Shown here piece by piece: positions 60,804 to 64,000 of a stretch of DNA of 64,000 bases; positions within the stretch are counted from its first letter, which is position 1; each line of letters begins with the position of its first letter. The notes beneath the pieces were generated by a model. The model searched no databases. It was not told where the DNA came from and saw nothing but the letters and a program-made list of their open reading frames with translations. The stretch lies in contig CM037876.1 of NCBI GenBank assembly GCA_021292165.1, forward strand, positions 288,091,938 to 288,155,937, read 5' to 3'. The DNA is from Shinisaurus crocodilurus (Eukaryota > Chordata > Lepidosauria > Squamata > Shinisauridae). The position numbers and the translations under genes were made by a program.

Positions 60804-60950
60804 ATTTCGGGCCAGTCACTGACTCTCAGCCTAACCTACCTCACAGGGTTGCTGTGAGGATAAAATGGAGAGGAGGAGAGAATTATGTAAGCCGCCTTGG
60901 GTTCCTTGCAGGAAAAAAGGCGGGCTATAAATAGAATAAATAAATAAAGT
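60804..60950 (+). repeat. 3' half of the interrupted Sauria-type SINE
   Basis: It resumes with the atttc duplication, then gggccagtcactgactctca, tgtaagccgccttgggttcc and aaggcgggctataaatagaa, with an (AAAT)n tail. Confidence 0.9.
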
Positions 60951-60951
60951 A

Positions 60952-61216
60952 CAGTCATGCCTTGGATTGAGAGCATAATTCGTTCTGGAAAAGTGCTTGT
61001 AATCCAAAATACTCTTATATCAAAACTCTTATATCAAAACGAAATCGCTCCCCAAAAATTTGTACAGAGATTTTTAATTTAAGCCATACTACAGTACTTG
61101 TATTGCAAGACGACGCTTGTATAACAAGTTAAAATATATATATATATATATTAAAAATTTTGCTTGTCTTGCAAAACGCTCTCAAACCAAGTTACTTGTA
61201 ATCCAAGGTATTACTG
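60952..61216. mobile_element. Tc1/mariner (pogo/Tigger-like) MITE with TA duplication
   Basis: The inverted ends are cagtcatgccttggattgag and acttgtaatccaaggtattactg (last 20: tgtaatccaaggtattactg). They are flanked by TA (60950-60951 and 61217-61218). The interior is AT-rich with an (AT)n run at 61135-61150. Confidence 0.8.
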
Positions 61217-61218
61217 TA

Positions 61219-61395
61219 TTAGTGTATTGACATGGTGCCTCTGCATAGAGATGTGAAGGCCCGGAAGAAACCCATTTCCCCCCACAAGGACCATTTTTGT
61301 TTCCCCCCCCCCCTGAAAAACTGGAAAAATGGAACAGCTATGGATTACGAAATATTTTCTTTTAGAATGATGAATAAAATATTTAAGACAAAGTG

Positions 61396-61432
<37 letters not shown>

Positions 61433-62840
61433 CACTTGTTTCAGAAGCAGTGGCTGGACATTACCTATCCCACAGAGGTGAAGAAACTGAAACCAGAAGA
61501 CATATGGTTGGATCTAGACTTGTGTCATATTTAGAGTAGTTAGAGTAGACCCAATGACATCAGTGGGACTTAGAGGAGACCCACTGAAGTCAACCTAAGT
61601 ATGACGAAGTCTGGATCCACGCCACTGCCTTTCTGTGCTAATATGGCTTACTAGAACTAACACTTTAGAGTGCAATCCTATGGCCCTTTGACAATGTCCC
61701 TCTGAGATCTTAGTTGAAGCTATAACCTCTGAGATTTTTTCCCCTGACATCGGAATCCCCCCTCTGGATCCTCCCAGCACCGTGGAGGTTTCTGTGATGG
61801 CTCCCTAGTCTAGGAGGATGGAATTCCAACCTCAAGGAAGGGGGACATGTGTGTATAGGGGAAATGCCAGTGGGTGGGGAGGGAGTGGCTGAGGATCCAA
61901 GGGATCCTAAGCCCTCCCAGCCCACAACTACACCTCCAGGCACAGAGGGGAAGTTAGCTGAGCACTGAGGCCTGTCTAACTGATTTTCCCTTTTGGGAGG
62001 AAAAGGAGGCCCCAAAATATTGCCTCTGCAGTTCTTCCTGCCCTACAAGCAAGAGCCTGGCAGGGCTTTAGACTGAACGGAGCCTTTGAGATCAGAGCAC
62101 TCCATGTTTCACCCACAGGACTATGCTCTTAGTGATCCAGAGAGGCAGAGAGAGAGAGAGAGAGAAGCAGACAATCGTTCAAACTGAAATTACTGTAGTT
62201 TCTATCATGTTTTATTTAGAGCTGCATTTTGTATATGTGCAGCCCAAACTTGTGTGACCTGTAGATGTAAGTGGTGTTTTTCCTTCTTTGAAATGGCTTT
62301 GAAAAGCAGTAGCAATTTGGAATTTAGAACCCAACAACCAACCGTGACAACAAGCATAATCACACAGAAGACATGAGTGCCCATTTGGAAAATTGAATTT
62401 AGAAATGGAGGAAGAAGAGTGTTAGTCATACCAATGTAACTATATAAATATTTCAGAACTTGATCCACCACTTGAGTTAAGATGATCTGACCCTCCCCCT
62501 CTTCACAATAACTTGGATCAAAGAAAGTTGAGTCACGAGCCTTGGTGTTCCTAGTAGTCGAGTCTTTCAACTCAGTTCTACCTCTGAAACTGGGAAATTT
62601 GGATCTAAGATTGGAGGGGTGTGTGCAATTTGGAAAGAGTAGGAAGTGGTATATGAGGAGGATGCTTAATACTTCCTCCAACACCTACGGTACTTCTCCC
62701 CTGCATTTCCTATGCCAAGCTGCTTTTCTCAGCTGCAGCAAACTCAAAAGCAATGCATGTGCAAGTACACACACCAGTGCTCTCCATCACCGCTCCAAAT
62801 TGGACCCTTACCCCTACCACTTTTCAGATGTATCTTGGTT
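61219..62840. other. Intron 1 sequence with a palindromic MITE and microsatellites
   Basis: A (TA)n tract lies at 61398-61429 and (GA)n at 62148-62165. Positions 61507-61620 are a diverged copy of the GTTGGATC palindrome at 13627. No gene was recognised. Confidence 0.5.
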
Positions 62841-63640
62841 ATTTATTGGTTTATTTATTTGATTTGTACCCTGCCTTTCTACCAACAGAAATGGCTCTCA
62901 AGGAGGCCTACAATCATAAATAAAACTTGACTAAAACAATAATAAAACAGATGCATTAAAACACAATTAAATACACAACAATAACAGGGGGGGGGGAAAG
63001 GCAGCGTCCAACCACACAGGCCCACTTACACGACAAAGGCCTGCTTGAGGTAAAAGGTCTTTGCCTGCTACCAGGACAGCCGAGAAGAAGCCAACCAACC
63101 AAGCCTCCATTGGCAAGGAGTTCCGCAGCATGGGTACGGCCAGTGAGAAAGCCCTCCTGTTTGGACTACTGTAATGCACTCTACATGGGGCTGCCTTTAA
63201 AAACTGTTCAGAAATCAGCTGGTCCAGAATGGGGCCAGACAGTTAACTGGATCCAGTTACGGGAAGCATGTGACTCCCTTGTTACAGCAGCTTGGCTGGG
63301 GCTATTGGTCTGTTTCCAAGCAGAATTCAAAGTGCTGGTTATGATGACCTACAAAGCCGCATACGGCTTGGGACCAGTCTACCTGAAAGACCGCTTTCTC
63401 CCATACGAGCCTGCCCAGTTCTCAAGATCTTCTGGAGAGGCCCTTCTTTCAATACCACCTCCCTCTGTTTGTCCTTCAAGTAACTCTGCCATTAGTTCTC
63501 TGTGGATTCTCCAAACTTTCTGCCCACGATCCCCTAGAGTCTACTTTCATTTCTAGTGTGACACATTTTTCTAATGTATGGGACAATGTCATGGGAGCAT
63601 TTTAGTGTGCCAGATCTTTCCTCTGTGCATAAGAAGCTGG
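62841..63640 (+). pseudogene. L2-type LINE fragments
   Basis: Positions 62841-63000 resemble the 3' UTR of an L2/CR1-type element in reverse (ttgtaccctgcctttctacc). Positions 63150-63560 retain plus-strand SCLDYCNALYMGLPLKTVQK, EFKVLVMMTYKAAYGLGP and VYLKDRFLPYEP, the region after the L2 RT core, with gaps. Confidence 0.72.
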
Positions 63641-64000
63641 ATTAGATAACCTCGAAGTCCCCTTCCAGACCAACAGATTCCAGATGTGTTCAGACGCCAA
63701 CAAACAACTCTCTGCACTCCAAGTGGTTAAGAAGGGATTAGACTGTTGGAGAAAGTTCATTCCTTCCTGAAACAAAAGTGACTAACATGCAGGCACAGGG
63801 TCCTTCTTCTCCCTACTCCCACCCCTCTCTGCCTATTTTGATTTATAGCTTAAGCATGATTTCTCCGTTATTGCCTCAAGTTGAGATAAGAGCAACATCA
63901 CTGTTTAAGACACACAGAGTCCTCTTGTCCAGAGTAGCAGCCAGAGGTGGATCAGCACTCAAAATTGTTTATTTACTACTTGCCTCTGGCCCAGCTTCTA
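63641..64000. other. Intron 1 sequence without recognised features
   Basis: Nothing was recognised up to the window edge. The CLMN initiator exon was not seen. Confidence 0.4.

Noticed and set aside
25111..64000. CLMN initiator exon
   Set aside because: I looked on the minus strand for an exon ending in a phase-1 donor with the expected short N-terminal sequence and found no convincing candidate; it is probably outside the window.

Overview
This is vertebrate nuclear DNA, almost certainly from a squamate reptile (lizard or snake). Split coding exons have canonical GT/AG splice sites. Non-coding DNA is dominated by tRNA-derived SINEs of the type known from squamates, 5S-rRNA-derived SINEs with a CR1-like tail, L2/CR1 LINE debris, and many short palindromic hAT-type DNA transposons with 8-bp target duplications. 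I cannot name the species.

Host gene: the only host gene I can support is CLMN (calmin, an actin-binding-type tandem calponin-homology transmembrane protein), on the minus strand. Seven internal coding exons run from 25110 down to 660. They encode most of CH1, the serine-rich linker and CH2. All reading phases join without a stop. Exon 1 was not found and should lie beyond 64000; the exons for the long C-terminal part and membrane anchor lie beyond position 1. So 25111-64000 is the large first intron, and the rest is smaller introns.

Mobile DNA: introns between 743 and 25048 are crowded with nested MITEs and SINEs, one solo LTR (7957-8627), a 385-bp tandem duplication (6441-7207) and a CpG-rich palindromic block (14543-14960). 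The first intron contains four notable insertions: (1) a 1.1-kb hAT element full of GACTCG-type motifs (39903-41037); (2) a full-length 4.0-kb APE-type LINE (41774-45759) with a 16-bp target duplication, an almost intact endonuclease-RT protein, no AUG at the expected start and one frameshift before a C-terminal zinc finger; (3) a second solo LTR (53550-54212) of the same family as the first; (4) a 5.0-kb copia-type LTR retrotransposon (55839-60803). The copia element has LTRs differing at 2 of 526 positions, yet its interior is badly decayed. It carries a primer-binding site complementary to the anticodon arm of initiator tRNA-Met, and it sits inside a SINE with a 5-bp duplication.

The most interesting signals are the young but coding-dead copia element (a likely non-autonomous family moved in trans), the LINE with an unusual start and single frame break, a 5S-rRNA/tRNA composite SINE (10898-11192), and a C-rich minisatellite forming the pyrimidine tract of a CLMN splice acceptor (12271-12303). 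Most remaining stretches show only simple repeats or weak fragments of repeats. I found no CRISPR array, operon or intact protein-coding gene other than CLMN and the LINE.
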